A stretch of 64,000 nucleotides of DNA from CAILZL01 sp050248275 (GCA_050248275.1 JBFWSR010000001.1:248001-312000), one strand, 5' to 3'. Shown: positions 31,575 through 41,001, counted from the first letter of the stretch. The notes: generated by a model not told the origin, from the sequence alone. A program made the numbers and translations.

Positions 31575-32747
31575 TTAAAACCCCATGACTTTTTTGTAAT
31601 ACGCCCACTTGACGAGATTTGGCGCCTCATCGTTCTGATTGAAGGTACCTGGACCCGGCGGCCGATCGGTAACGCCTCGCTGGAACTCAACCACCCAGGG
31701 ACTTGCCGAGCCCAGGTGCTGGCGGTTGAAGGCAGCCGCATCCTCCAGTGATATGAGGCCGGAGGGCCCGATCAGATTGGAAGACTGACGGATACGATGG
31801 CGGACCAGATCTTCATCGTCATCCACGTGCGCAAAGTAGGTAAAGTGAATGTCCGTTTCATGCAAGCCACGCGGAATTGCATAACGGATGTTGATGATGT
31901 TCAGGTGACGCACCACGGTGGACAGCGGGAACAGCGGCACCACCGTTGAACGCAGCTTCCGACCCGATGGCTCCTTGAAATATTTGACCAGTTCCGCATC
32001 AGAAAGAAAATCGGCTGCATCGGCCTCAGTGAGTTCCGCATCCAGCGCATTGTGACGCTCGGTCTGAATGGTGAAGCCTTTACCGCCACCCCACTTCATC
32101 ATACGGAAAGCGGCATGCAGCAATGGCGCGTGATAGCCCTCGTTGTCATTCCATTCTTTCCAGTTGGTCTGATAGCGAACCTTCTGCGAACCGAGCAGCT
32201 TCAGGCGGCCATCGCCCAGCGCATTCTCGATGTACTGCTGCACGCCCGTCAGATAGCTACCCAGCTCGGGCGTCTTGTCGCTCAGGGTGACGAACAGCAG
32301 ACCGGAAACTTCCGCCATGCGAATTTCATGCAGGCCATAGTTTTCCTTCTTGAAGGATGGCGGGAAATTGGCTTCACCCGGTGCAGCCAGCAACTTGCCG
32401 GTGGTGCTGAATGTCCAGCGGTGATAGGGGCATTCGAAATCCTTGGTATGCCCCCTGTTGCACATCTTGAGCTTCACGCCACGATGCGGGCACACATTCA
32501 GGAAGGCGCGAATCTTTCCGTCTTCGCCATGAAGGAACAACACCGGGGTGTTTTCGCCCAGGTCAATTGCCTTGTAATCACCAGGATTGGGAATCTCCGC
32601 ACGATGGCAGAGGGGATGCCATTCCGGACCCCAAAAGAATCGTTTGACTTCCTCGTCATAGATATCCTGACGCTGAAAGACCTCATTCGGCACCTGATTG
32701 AATTTTTCAGGCCATGGTTGGTTCAGCGTTATTTGGTTCCAGCTCAT
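31575..32747 (-). CDS. Rieske ring-hydroxylating dioxygenase large (alpha) subunit
   Basis: Terminal oxygenase adding O2 to an aromatic ring. The 390-residue protein has the Rieske box C86-P-H88 (NVCPHRG) and C106-P-Y-H109 (ECPYHRW). The mononuclear iron ligands are His206 and His211 (GYHAPLLH), with a downstream Asp in LISLEDAAAFNRQH. The residue three before His206, normally the bridging Asp, is Glu203. HAPLLH resembles the HASLLH of salicylate/anthranilate-type oxygenases. GAGGAGG stands before the ATG. With beta subunit, ferredoxin and reductase in the same operon the system is complete. Confidence 0.92.
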   Translation of the reverse strand: MSWNQITLNQPWPEKFNQVPNEVFQRQDIYDEEVKRFFWGPEWHPLCHRAEIPNPGDYKAIDLGENTPVLFLHGEDGKIRAFLNVCPHRGVKLKMCNRGHTKDFECPYHRWTFSTTGKLLAAPGEANFPPSFKKENYGLHEIRMAEVSGLLFVTLSDKTPELGSYLTGVQQYIENALGDGRLKLLGSQKVRYQTNWKEWNDNEGYHAPLLHAAFRMMKWGGGKGFTIQTERHNALDAELTEADAADFLSDAELVKYFKEPSGRKLRSTVVPLFPLSTVVRHLNIINIRYAIPRGLHETDIHFTYFAHVDDDEDLVRHRIRQSSNLIGPSGLISLEDAAAFNRQHLGSASPWVVEFQRGVTDRPPGPGTFNQNDEAPNLVKWAYYKKVMGF

Positions 32748-33049
32748 CTTTCCTCCTCGAGTTCTTGTCGATGCGATCTCGTTCGATCAAATGCGGTTTA
32801 TTGAAACCCCACCCGTCGGGTATGCAGGCAGCGCATACTTTTGTGTGAATCTACTGCCGCTTCAGAACAACTCGTGGCAAGCGATAGTGACCATACTTGG
32901 CAAGCTCCAGCCACTGAAACAGCGGGGAGACGGTATACAGCAGCCAACAGCCCAGTCTCCATACGCATTGTTTCGTACCGGGACTTGAAATGACAAACGG
33001 CTTTTTCTTATGCCAGCTATTATCCAGCGTGATGTGTAACCGTCACAAC
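32748..33049. other. Promoter region of the Rieske dioxygenase operon
   Basis: About 300 bp between the LysR stop and the alpha-subunit start, both leftward. It holds the strong GAGGAGG ribosome binding site next to the start. A dyad GTGATG-TGTAAC-CGTCAC (33031-33048) abuts the LysR stop and may help end that transcript. I could not fix a promoter or a clear LysR box. Confidence 0.35.
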
Positions 33050-34045
33050 TTACGACTCCAGTGACAATTTCTGCGATGCGAGCGTCACCCGCTTGGCAGC
33101 TTCGCAAATGGCGTTGCGTAGCCAGCACAATTCCGGATCTTTCTCCCGACTGCGGGCCCACACCATGATCATGTTGTGCGCCCGGAACTCGATGGGTGGA
33201 CGAAAGCTCCGAATAGGTAAAAACCGGCTGTAATGATGCGCTACGGAAGCCGGTACCACTGAAATTGCATCTTTCACCATGGTCACCAGGTTGGGCAGCA
33301 ACGTGAAATACGGCACGATGAACTTATCGTTTTGCACCAGATTGAGTTCGGCCAAAGTCTCTTGTTCAATGCTCGCGGGCGTATTGTGATCAAGATGAAA
33401 GGTGGCATGCGGCCTTCGTAAATATTCCTCCAGAGAAATTGGACTGGTTCTGGCCGGGTTCTCTGCAGACTCGATGGCCACCAGGCTGTCCTTGAAACAG
33501 ATCTCATGCTGGAACTCGGACTCACGGCTCGACAGATCGAAAGGTTCCCATTGGCTTAGGGATTCGGGTGCGATCAGTAGATCTACGAACCCCATCTGCA
33601 TTTCCTTTGCCGTGGTACCCGCTTTTTGTGAGACATGCAGACTCAAACCGGGCGTGGCATCGTCGAGAACTTGCCCGAATGCAGAAATCAACAATGCTGA
33701 CACGTAGTCTGCTGTAACGATTCTGAAGCGACGCACGGAAGTAGCGGGGTCAAACTGTTCCTCGTTAAACACCGAATCTACCGAGCTCAGCAGGTGATCT
33801 ATTGCCGGAAGCAGGCGCGCTGCTTTGTCGGTAAGTACCATTTCGCGCCCGCGCATCACCAGCAGCTCGTCACCAAAAATCTCCCGTAATCGCCTGAGTG
33901 ACGAACTGACCGCTGATTGTGTCAGATGCAGCTTGCCGGCCGCGTGGGTCACATTCTTGCAGTGCAACAATTCAGCCAGAACCGGGATCAGATTCAGATT
34001 GAGACTCCGCAGTTTTCGCTTTGAAGTGGTTGCCCACATATGCAT
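33050..34045 (-). CDS. LysR-type transcriptional regulator (NahR/NodD-like)
   Basis: DNA-binding activator that usually responds to an aromatic inducer. About 331 residues: an N-terminal winged helix-turn-helix (LNLIPVLAELLHCKNVTHAAGKLHLTQSAVSSSLRRLREIFGDELLV) with the MRGREMVLTDKA wing seen in NodD/NahR-like members, then a periplasmic-binding-like effector domain. ATGs at 34045 and 34039 are both possible; AGGA lies 5 bp before the second. It sits just upstream of the Rieske operon on the same strand, so it is its likely regulator. A 12-bp direct repeat lies upstream of it. Confidence 0.9.
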   Translation of the reverse strand: MHMWATTSKRKLRSLNLNLIPVLAELLHCKNVTHAAGKLHLTQSAVSSSLRRLREIFGDELLVMRGREMVLTDKAARLLPAIDHLLSSVDSVFNEEQFDPATSVRRFRIVTADYVSALLISAFGQVLDDATPGLSLHVSQKAGTTAKEMQMGFVDLLIAPESLSQWEPFDLSSRESEFQHEICFKDSLVAIESAENPARTSPISLEEYLRRPHATFHLDHNTPASIEQETLAELNLVQNDKFIVPYFTLLPNLVTMVKDAISVVPASVAHHYSRFLPIRSFRPPIEFRAHNMIMVWARSREKDPELCWLRNAICEAAKRVTLASQKLSLES

Positions 34046-34094
34046 CCTGATCAACCTGTAATGGGTTCAAGTCACCCTGATGGCAATGAGAATA

Positions 34095-34122
34095 GTTGAA
34101 ATACAATTTTGTTGAAATACAA
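34095..34122. repeat. Direct repeat upstream of the LysR gene
   Basis: GTTGAAATACAA occurs at 34095-34106 and again at 34111-34122, a 16-bp period, 50-80 bp before the LysR start. A dyad ACTACAG-N8-CTGTAGT follows at 34126-34147. They may be the regulator's own binding sites. I see no gene in the remaining part of 34046-34512. Confidence 0.45.
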
Positions 34123-34512
34123 ATAACTACAGCCCTAACCCTGTAGTAAACACCCTGTCGCTGCCAATCCCTGAGAGCGATTGCCCTTACTCTACACACG
34201 TTATACCAGACCAATCACAACGATATTGGTTTAGTGAAACCCGCGCAGTACCCCTCAGAGACATCAAAAATGCAACGTGGAGCGACACCGACCACGTGAT
34301 ACACAGCTACGTATCATCCCTTATGCCCCACAAGCGCCACTCGACCGATGCATCACGCTTTAATTGGGCGATATTGCCCAACACTTGGCAATCTAATGCT
34401 GCTCAAAACGACAGCCTTAATATCCGTCCTTAGCAGTAGTTGTAGTCCACCATGCTTGCTGCATGTGTCATCGCGTCACCCGGAATAGACTCCCGACAGA
34501 GAAATACATGGT

Positions 34513-34543
34513 ATTCCGGCGGGACGTCTAGTCCCGCCGGAAT
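34513..34543. terminator. Hairpin after the TonB receptor gene
   Basis: A perfect 13-bp stem ATTCCGGCGGGAC with its complement and loop GTCTA lies 11 bp after the TonB-dependent receptor stop. There is no U tract. The stem resembles the GC-rich palindromes scattered between genes in many gammaproteobacteria, so it may be a REP-like unit acting as terminator. Confidence 0.55.
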
Positions 34544-34553
34544 GACGGCATCA

Positions 34554-36926
34554 TCAGAAGTCGTATCGCACACGAACGCCATAGGTACGTGGCGGCGCAA
34601 TGGTCGATTCCACAAGACCCAGCACGAAGGTATTAGCCACTGCCTGAGTATAGACAGCCTTGTCGCCAATATTCTTCACATAGGCAGTCACTGACAGGTT
34701 ATTAGGCGCCACATAACCCAGACTTGCATTGAACATCGCATAACCGGCTGCCCATTCGTTGGGATAGCGTGTCGTGAAATTACCGAGCGGAGGACTATCG
34801 GTATAAGCCTGCGAGCCATTCAGGTAATCCGTCGACAGATAGTAACCGCTGGAAGCCACCATGTCGGCATTGAAGACCAGCTTGCTGCCATCAGCGCCTG
34901 CCGGCTGCGTACGCTGATATCCCAACCGACCTTTGAACTTCGGAGCACGGGTCAATGGCTGATCGGAACAATCCACTTGTGTATTAGTCGGATTGGTGAC
35001 CTGGGTCTTACATGCTGTTTGCGGCGTTCCCAGGGGCGGAGCACTGAATTGGTCATACACGAACCGATCATATTGCGAATCCATTGCCGTGACGTTGGCC
35101 GAGATCAAATCCTTTGCAGTGACAGCGAATTGAATATCCAGATCGGCGCCATAGAGCGTTGCTTCACCCGCATTCTTGGTGATGGTATTGAACACACCCG
35201 GCGGTACGAGGCCTAATGAGGTTTCCTGCTTGTCTTTGTACTGCCAGTAGAAGCCATTGACATTGACCTGCAAACGATCATCGAAGAAACGGTTTTTCGA
35301 GCCTATTTCGTAGGCCGTGAGTGTCTCTGGCTGGTAGGAATTAGGGCCCTGTGCCACGTAGAAGCCGCCTGATTTGAAGCCGGTACTGACCGTTGCATAC
35401 AGCATGGATGTCGGGTTGAGATCATATTCCACACCCGCGCGGTAGGTGGTTCGTACAAAGGTTTTTTCGTCGTCGTATGCAAACGATCCGCTGGGCACAA
35501 AAATGCCGGGGCCTGCCGGAATAAATACCAGCGGTGGCGGCGCAGGATTGTAAGCCGGGATTTGATACGGCATGGTCACAGGAGCGAATCCAACAGGCGG
35601 CACGCCCAGCATGCTGAAACCATTGCCCTTCAGATTCCTGGTTTCCGACGTCCAGCGCAGGCCACCGGTAACACGGAACGCATCTGTAAAGCTGTAAGTG
35701 GCTTCGCCAAACAGTGCATGGCTCTTGCCATCAAAATCAGGATTGTTCCAGCCGGCCAGCTGGATCAATTGATTGAGCTGCAAGATTTCGGATTGATGTT
35801 CGTTCGAATAAATGCCGCCCAAAACCCACTTGAAATCGCTATCGCCGTGAGAACTCAATCGGGCTTCCATCGCGTACTGGCGATCAGACGTATCCGTGTA
35901 AATCGGAATGCCGCCGTTGAGCATGAGGGTGTTGTTGGTGCTGTGAATGTAGGATGGCAACACCGTGAGATCGATGCCGTCGGTCAATGCCTGAACCAGC
36001 GTGGCAGACAGGACCCAGGTCTTGGCGTCCTGATAACCGTTGTCTTGCAACAGCGTCTGAAGTACCGGAGATTCCGCGGGCTTTACTGCCGGGTCAGTCA
36101 TGCCCGTCCAGGGACTGGTGCCGGGCACCGCTGGATACAGCACGATACCGCCGCCTTTTCCGCCCAGATGGGCATAGTCTGCTGACACCAATAACGATGT
36201 TCTATCGCTAGGTTTCCACAGACCCTGCAGACGACCCGATTGATGCTTGTCGTCGTCATAGCCATCCGATAGATAACCATCATGTTTTTGCGTTTGTCCC
36301 GATACCCGCAATGCGAACGTATCGCCGATGGGTAGATTCACCGCAGCGGTCAGGCCTGCCGCTGCATAGTTGCCGACTTCCGCTTCAACGAAGCCACCGA
36401 AGCCACTCAAACTGGGCTTGGCGGAGATGAGGTTGATCGCGCCACCCGTCGCATTGCGTCCATACAAGGTGCCTTGCGGTCCTTTGAGAACCTCGATGCG
36501 TTCCAGGTCATAGAACAGGCCACCGCCCTGATAATTCCGTGGCAAATTGACGCCATCGAGGTTGAGGGCAATGGCCGGATCATCAGCTGCGGTAGCTGTC
36601 TTGTTGCCCACGCCCCTGATGTAGATCTGCAGTTGCGGACCGGCCTTTGTGATACTGACGCTCGGTACGGCCGACGAAAATGAAATGGCATCGCTGACGC
36701 CCTGACGCTCCAGATCCGCCGCCGACATCACTTCAATGGTGCGCGATGCCTTCTGTACGTTTTCCGCGCGGCGCGTAGCCGTTACCACCACTTCTTCAAG
36801 CTCGATGCCTTCCGGAGCGGCTGCTTCTGCACCCGTTCCATTGTCAGCTGCATCGGCATAAACCGTTGACGCCAAGCACAAGGTTATCGCCGTGGTGCCA
36901 AGCGTCCGTGAAAATAATTTTTTCAT
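34554..36926 (-). CDS. TonB-dependent outer-membrane receptor
   Basis: Energy-driven outer-membrane channel. The 790-residue protein has a signal peptide (MKKLFSRTLGTTAITLCLASTVYA, residues 1-24) and a TonB box-like EEVVVTATRR (about 44-53). A plug domain follows with VPSVSITKAGPQLQIYIRGVGNK, VNLPRNYQGGGLFYDLERIEVLKGPQGTLYGRNATGGAINLI, and then a 22-strand-type barrel ending in RYDF. CAGGAA precedes the ATG at 36926. Its position between the FAD monooxygenase and the LysR-Rieske operon suggests it imports the hydrophobic substrate. Substrate is not readable from the sequence. Confidence 0.93.
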   Translation of the reverse strand: MKKLFSRTLGTTAITLCLASTVYADAADNGTGAEAAAPEGIELEEVVVTATRRAENVQKASRTIEVMSAADLERQGVSDAISFSSAVPSVSITKAGPQLQIYIRGVGNKTATAADDPAIALNLDGVNLPRNYQGGGLFYDLERIEVLKGPQGTLYGRNATGGAINLISAKPSLSGFGGFVEAEVGNYAAAGLTAAVNLPIGDTFALRVSGQTQKHDGYLSDGYDDDKHQSGRLQGLWKPSDRTSLLVSADYAHLGGKGGGIVLYPAVPGTSPWTGMTDPAVKPAESPVLQTLLQDNGYQDAKTWVLSATLVQALTDGIDLTVLPSYIHSTNNTLMLNGGIPIYTDTSDRQYAMEARLSSHGDSDFKWVLGGIYSNEHQSEILQLNQLIQLAGWNNPDFDGKSHALFGEATYSFTDAFRVTGGLRWTSETRNLKGNGFSMLGVPPVGFAPVTMPYQIPAYNPAPPPLVFIPAGPGIFVPSGSFAYDDEKTFVRTTYRAGVEYDLNPTSMLYATVSTGFKSGGFYVAQGPNSYQPETLTAYEIGSKNRFFDDRLQVNVNGFYWQYKDKQETSLGLVPPGVFNTITKNAGEATLYGADLDIQFAVTAKDLISANVTAMDSQYDRFVYDQFSAPPLGTPQTACKTQVTNPTNTQVDCSDQPLTRAPKFKGRLGYQRTQPAGADGSKLVFNADMVASSGYYLSTDYLNGSQAYTDSPPLGNFTTRYPNEWAAGYAMFNASLGYVAPNNLSVTAYVKNIGDKAVYTQAVANTFVLGLVESTIAPPRTYGVRVRYDF

Positions 36927-37023
36927 TTCCTGCCCCTTTGCAACAATAAACAATAGGTAATATCAAATTATATGTGGATTATGCTTCTGATAGTTCAATC
37001 TTAACTTTCTTGAGTCATGCTTT

Positions 37024-38703
37024 TCAGTTGATAACTGCGCCATGCCCGAGAACGCATTTTAACAACTTGCCGGCATCGACATCTTTACCGTCACCTCGCC
37101 AGGCAACGATCTGATCGGGTCGAATCAATGCCAGATCGGCTTCATACAGCGAGCGCGCCTCATCCAATGAAATGTCGACTACCTTTAACTCAATTCCCAT
37201 CGCGGCCGCAATCGTGACAAAAGCAGATACGTCGGGTGGTGCAGAACCCAGGCGCAGCAGGGTCCACTCTCTGCCAAACCGATCAAACAGACTCTCGTTG
37301 TCCGACAGCCACAAGTGTGGCGGACGTCCGCCCGGCGAGGCAGTAGGCACATAAACATTCATGGCGTCTTCGGGCAGCAGTGCTCCGTCGCCAATGATGA
37401 TCGGCGAGCCGTCATAGCGGCCCCCAAAGGTAATACCCGGAATATTGAATTCCCGACGCGCATGGGCCGCCAGATACTCGCCAGCCCTGGCACGAGCCTG
37501 ATTCCCCGCCTCATCATCCCGCTCCAGCTCTGGAACCGGCACTAAGCTGCCAATCGATTCGGCGAGTTGCCGCGCATATCCGGTATTGCGAATCGCCAAC
37601 TTCTGACGCTCGAAAGCGTAACTGGGCAAGAGCTCAGGACCACCCGTCCCCTTAAGCAAGGCCGCCAGCTTCCAGCCCAAATTGACGGCATCTTCAACCG
37701 CCGTGTTGTAGCCATTGCCACCGGCGGGCGTAAACAGATGTGCGGCATCGCCTCCGATAAAGACACGTCCCCTGCCATAACTTTCGGCAACCAGACAGTG
37801 GCCTGCTATCCAGGTACCAACATTCAATACCTCAATATCGAGCGGAGCGCCCATCGCCTGAGCAAACAATTCCTTCGCACGCATCGCGCTGATTTCCTGA
37901 CCTTCTTCACCGGGCTTGAGCTGGGTATTGAAGAAAAACTCGTCCTTGCCATTGACTGATGCCAGCCAGGATCGGCGCTGTGGATTGAAGGCCCAATACA
38001 TCCAGGCCGGATCGTGACTCGCTACTGTCTTGTAGAAATCCGGAGCTCGCAGATAGACAGCCACCATCTGGCCACCAAAGAAATCGCGCTGAACGCCCGT
38101 TTCGCCAACATAGTTGATGCCAAGCTGACGACGTACCGTACTGCGTGCGCCATCTGCGCCAAACAGATAATCAGCCCGCACCGTGCATGGCTCGCCGGAT
38201 TGCACATTTTCGATGTAGCCGATGACGCCATCAGTAGTTTCTTCGAACTTGTTGAGTCGCCAGCCATAATTAACCGAGATGGTGGGATATGCGGCAGCAT
38301 GTCGCCGCAGCACCTTCTCAACAAATTTTTGCGACACTCGATGTGGTAATTCCGCTGCACTCCAGGAACCGGAGAGGTTGCGTATTACTTCACGTGCCTG
38401 CTTGGAGCTGGGCAAGCGGAACCGCGTCAGTTCTCGATCGGCGTAACGAGTGAAATAGGCAATGTCAGTCGGGTAATCAGGGGGCAAACCAAGCGCCCGT
38501 AATTCGTCGGCAAAGCCCAGTCGACGATAATGTTCCATTGTCCTGGCTTGCGTAGCGTTTGCTTGTGGATTGAGTGACGTGCCAGGCTTGGCGTCAACCA
38601 AAGTAGCCGCGATGCCGCGCCGCCCAAGTTCAATGGCCAGCATCAGCCCGCACGGACCACCGCCCACGATCAAAACAGAAGTCTTTTCTGGCAAGTAACT
38701 CAT
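37024..38703 (-). CDS. Class A FAD-dependent aromatic monooxygenase (MhpA/PheA-like)
   Basis: NAD(P)H- and FAD-dependent aromatic hydroxylase. The 559-residue protein has the GxGxxG fold VLIVGGGPCGLMLAIELGRRG (residues 10-30), the middle DG motif LFGADGARSTVRRQLG and the GD motif GRVFIGGDAAHLFTPAGGNGYNTAVEDAVNLGWKLA. A C-terminal thioredoxin-like domain (about 400-559) is typical of phenol and 3-hydroxyphenylpropionate hydroxylases. AGAGGGGGT precedes the ATG. It is divergent to a MarR regulator and upstream of the TonB receptor. Confidence 0.92.
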   Translation of the reverse strand: MSYLPEKTSVLIVGGGPCGLMLAIELGRRGIAATLVDAKPGTSLNPQANATQARTMEHYRRLGFADELRALGLPPDYPTDIAYFTRYADRELTRFRLPSSKQAREVIRNLSGSWSAAELPHRVSQKFVEKVLRRHAAAYPTISVNYGWRLNKFEETTDGVIGYIENVQSGEPCTVRADYLFGADGARSTVRRQLGINYVGETGVQRDFFGGQMVAVYLRAPDFYKTVASHDPAWMYWAFNPQRRSWLASVNGKDEFFFNTQLKPGEEGQEISAMRAKELFAQAMGAPLDIEVLNVGTWIAGHCLVAESYGRGRVFIGGDAAHLFTPAGGNGYNTAVEDAVNLGWKLAALLKGTGGPELLPSYAFERQKLAIRNTGYARQLAESIGSLVPVPELERDDEAGNQARARAGEYLAAHARREFNIPGITFGGRYDGSPIIIGDGALLPEDAMNVYVPTASPGGRPPHLWLSDNESLFDRFGREWTLLRLGSAPPDVSAFVTIAAAMGIELKVVDISLDEARSLYEADLALIRPDQIVAWRGDGKDVDAGKLLKCVLGHGAVIN

Positions 38704-38721
38704 ACCCCCTCTTTGGTTATA

Positions 38722-38750
38722 AATTAAACATAGGGCAGAATATTAGTCAA
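38722..38750 (-). promoter_or_regulatory. Predicted sigma-70 promoter of the FAD monooxygenase
   Basis: On the minus strand TTGACT (38750-38745), a 17-bp spacer and TTAATT (38727-38722) lie about 20 bp before the start. The 143-bp divergent gap is also the natural site for MarR control of both genes. Confidence 0.45.
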
Positions 38751-38846
38751 GTAACCTGTCCAATAAAAAGCAATGGCGCCGCAGTCAAAGTCATCAAGAC
38801 AATCAGCAGAGCATTTGTAAACTCGCCCACTCCTGAGGTAAGCAAA

Positions 38847-39326
38847 ATGAAAACAACTATGATTTATGAATCAGATGCATGGCGGCACTTGAGCATTGGC
38901 CGGTTACTCCACAATGCGATTAGCAGATTTGATGCACGCGTTTTCAAATTATTAGCCGAAGCAGGCCATGGTAAAGTCAGGCAGCCTCATTCTAACTTGA
39001 CACGCAACCTCGACATCTCCGGAACCCGCATCACGGAATTAGCGCGGCGTGCAGAGATGACAAAACAAGCAATGAGCGAATTAGTCGTACGCTGCGAAAA
39101 ACTGGGCCTTGTTAAACGCATGACTGATCCCAAAGATGCCAGAGTAAAAATTGTGACTTTCACCGCCGCAGGACTTGTGTGGCTTGAGGCGCTAAAAACG
39201 GCACTACAGACAGCAGAAAACGAAATGCGCAGCGAATTAGGCACACTATGTGTCGATGGACTGGCTGTGGCTCTCAAATCTTATGGGGAAAGTTACGATC
39301 CACTTCGGAGTGACAAGGTCGATTAG
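38847..39326 (+). CDS. MarR-family transcriptional regulator
   Basis: Winged-helix repressor, usually released by a phenolic ligand. The 159-residue protein has the MarR core: NLTRNLDISGTRITELARRAEMTKQAMSELVVRCEKLGLVKRMTDPKDARVKIVTFTAAG (about 51-111), containing the recognition helix and the conserved D-x-R wing (DPKDAR). GAGGTAAG precedes the ATG. It is divergent to the FAD monooxygenase and 176 bp upstream of the aldehyde dehydrogenase on the same strand, so it may control both. Confidence 0.9.
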   Translation: MKTTMIYESDAWRHLSIGRLLHNAISRFDARVFKLLAEAGHGKVRQPHSNLTRNLDISGTRITELARRAEMTKQAMSELVVRCEKLGLVKRMTDPKDARVKIVTFTAAGLVWLEALKTALQTAENEMRSELGTLCVDGLAVALKSYGESYDPLRSDKVD

Positions 39327-39372
39327 TCAGGATATTTGACTGAATTGGTGGTTTTTACGATACTGAGAAAAT

Positions 39373-39393
39373 TGACCGCACTGGCTGCGGTCA
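39373..39393 (+). terminator. Hairpin after the MarR gene
   Basis: TGACCGCA and TGCGGTCA pair across a CTGGC loop 46 bp after the MarR stop. No U tract follows on the + strand, so it may only weaken read-through into the aldehyde dehydrogenase gene. Confidence 0.35.
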
Positions 39394-39502
39394 CTAACTT
39401 CCTGCGCTCTAATGCCGACATGAAATAATTATTGATTGAGTTGTACATCGGTCATTTTTATAGTCTCTATCAACCTGTTCACAAACAAACCCTGAGAGTC
39501 GG

Positions 39503-40966
39503 ATGGTATCTATGGAACGTGTAAATTTGTTGATTGGCGGTCGTGATGTCGAAGCAACCGGTGGCGCAACTTTTTCGCGCAACAACCCGATCAGTGGTGA
39601 AGTGGCCACCGTTGCTGCAGCCGCTTCAGTAAAAGATGCCATTGCCGCAGTGGATGCCGCCGCTGAGGCCTTCCCGGCATGGTCGGCGCTGGGGCCCAGT
39701 GAACGCCGCGCCAAGCTGGCGCGAGCTGCAGATCTGCTGGAATCGCAAGCCGCCCGATTTGTTTCCATTTTGTCCCATGAAACTGGCGCGACTGCCGGCT
39801 GGACCAATTTCAACGTCCATCTGGCAGCCGGCATGCTACGTGAAGCCGCGGCAATGACCACACAACTGTCAGGCGAAGTCATGCCATCGGATATTCCCGG
39901 CAATCTGGCCATGGCGATTCGTCAGCCTGTGGGTGTCTGCCTCGGTATCGCACCTTGGAACGGTCCGGTGATTCTAGGCGTGCGCGCACTGGCCATGCCG
40001 CTGGCCTGTGGCAACACAGTGGTGCTGAAAGCCTCGGAAATCTGCCCGGCAACCCACCGTCTGATCGGCACCATCCTGCACGAATCCGGCATTGGCGCCG
40101 GTGTGGTGAATGTCATCACCAACGAAGCGAAAGATTCGGCCGCTGTCGTTGAAGCCATGATCGCGCATCCTGCGGTGCGCCGTATCAACTTTACCGGCTC
40201 CACCAATGTCGGTCGCAGCATCGCCCAGGTAGCAGCCAAGCATCTCAAACCGGTACTGCTGGAACTGGGCGGCAAGGCACCGCTGATCGTGCTTGATGAC
40301 GCCGATATCGATGAAGCGGTCAATGCCACGGTATTCGGCGCATTTGCGAACACCGGTCAGGTCTGCATGTCGACCGAGCGCGTTATTGTTGACGAAAAAG
40401 TTGCCGATGAATTCGCTGCCAAACTTGCCAAGCGTGTCGCCGCACTGCCCAGCGGCGATCCACGACTCGGCGACGTCGTGCTGGGTTCATTGGCAGGACG
40501 CGCCTCCGTGGACCGCGTGCACAAGCTGGTGAGCGACGCCGTGGCCAGCGGTGCGAAGCTGCTGACAGGCAACACGGTTGTGGAAGGCACCTTGATGCCG
40601 GGTTTGGTGGTCGATCATGTCACGCCTGCAATGACCCTGTTCCGGGAAGAAAGCTTCGGCCCGCAGGTATCCATCACACGCGTCAAGTCTGTCGATGAGG
40701 CGGTGAGGCTCGCAAACGACACTGAGTATGGATTGGCGGCCGCTGTATTCAGCCGCGACATCGCCAAGGCGCTGGAAATTGCCAAGCGTCTCGAAACCGG
40801 CATCTGCCATATCAATGGCCCGACGCTGCATGACGAAGCACACATGCCCTTCGGCGGCACCAAGAACTCTGGTTATGGCCGATTCGGCGGCAAGGCTTCT
40901 CTCGATCACTTCACCGAGCTGCGCTGGATCACCATCCAGACTGCACCCAGACACTATCCATTCTGA
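39503..40966 (+). CDS. Aromatic aldehyde dehydrogenase (salicylaldehyde dehydrogenase-like)
   Basis: NAD(P)-dependent oxidation of an aromatic aldehyde to the acid. The 487-residue protein has APWNGPVILGVRALAMPLACGNTVVLKASE, RINFTGSTNVGRSIAQ, the Glu in LELGGKAPLIVLDDAD and the nucleophile Cys in ANTGQVCMSTERVIV. The C-terminal FGGTKNSGYGRFGGKASLDHFTELRWIT is typical of salicylaldehyde and vanillin dehydrogenases (NahF group). A start at 39512 is possible. It would follow the hydratase-aldolase, which releases such an aldehyde. A strong terminator follows. Confidence 0.88.
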   Translation: MVSMERVNLLIGGRDVEATGGATFSRNNPISGEVATVAAAASVKDAIAAVDAAAEAFPAWSALGPSERRAKLARAADLLESQAARFVSILSHETGATAGWTNFNVHLAAGMLREAAAMTTQLSGEVMPSDIPGNLAMAIRQPVGVCLGIAPWNGPVILGVRALAMPLACGNTVVLKASEICPATHRLIGTILHESGIGAGVVNVITNEAKDSAAVVEAMIAHPAVRRINFTGSTNVGRSIAQVAAKHLKPVLLELGGKAPLIVLDDADIDEAVNATVFGAFANTGQVCMSTERVIVDEKVADEFAAKLAKRVAALPSGDPRLGDVVLGSLAGRASVDRVHKLVSDAVASGAKLLTGNTVVEGTLMPGLVVDHVTPAMTLFREESFGPQVSITRVKSVDEAVRLANDTEYGLAAAVFSRDIAKALEIAKRLETGICHINGPTLHDEAHMPFGGTKNSGYGRFGGKASLDHFTELRWITIQTAPRHYPF

Positions 40967-41001
40967 ATCAATAGCGCCGACAAGCCTCTTGGGGCATCAC
41001 A

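Noticed and set aside
37024..37200. Possible truncation of the FAD monooxygenase C terminus
   Set aside because: The C-terminal thioredoxin-like domain is present and length 559 is normal for the family.
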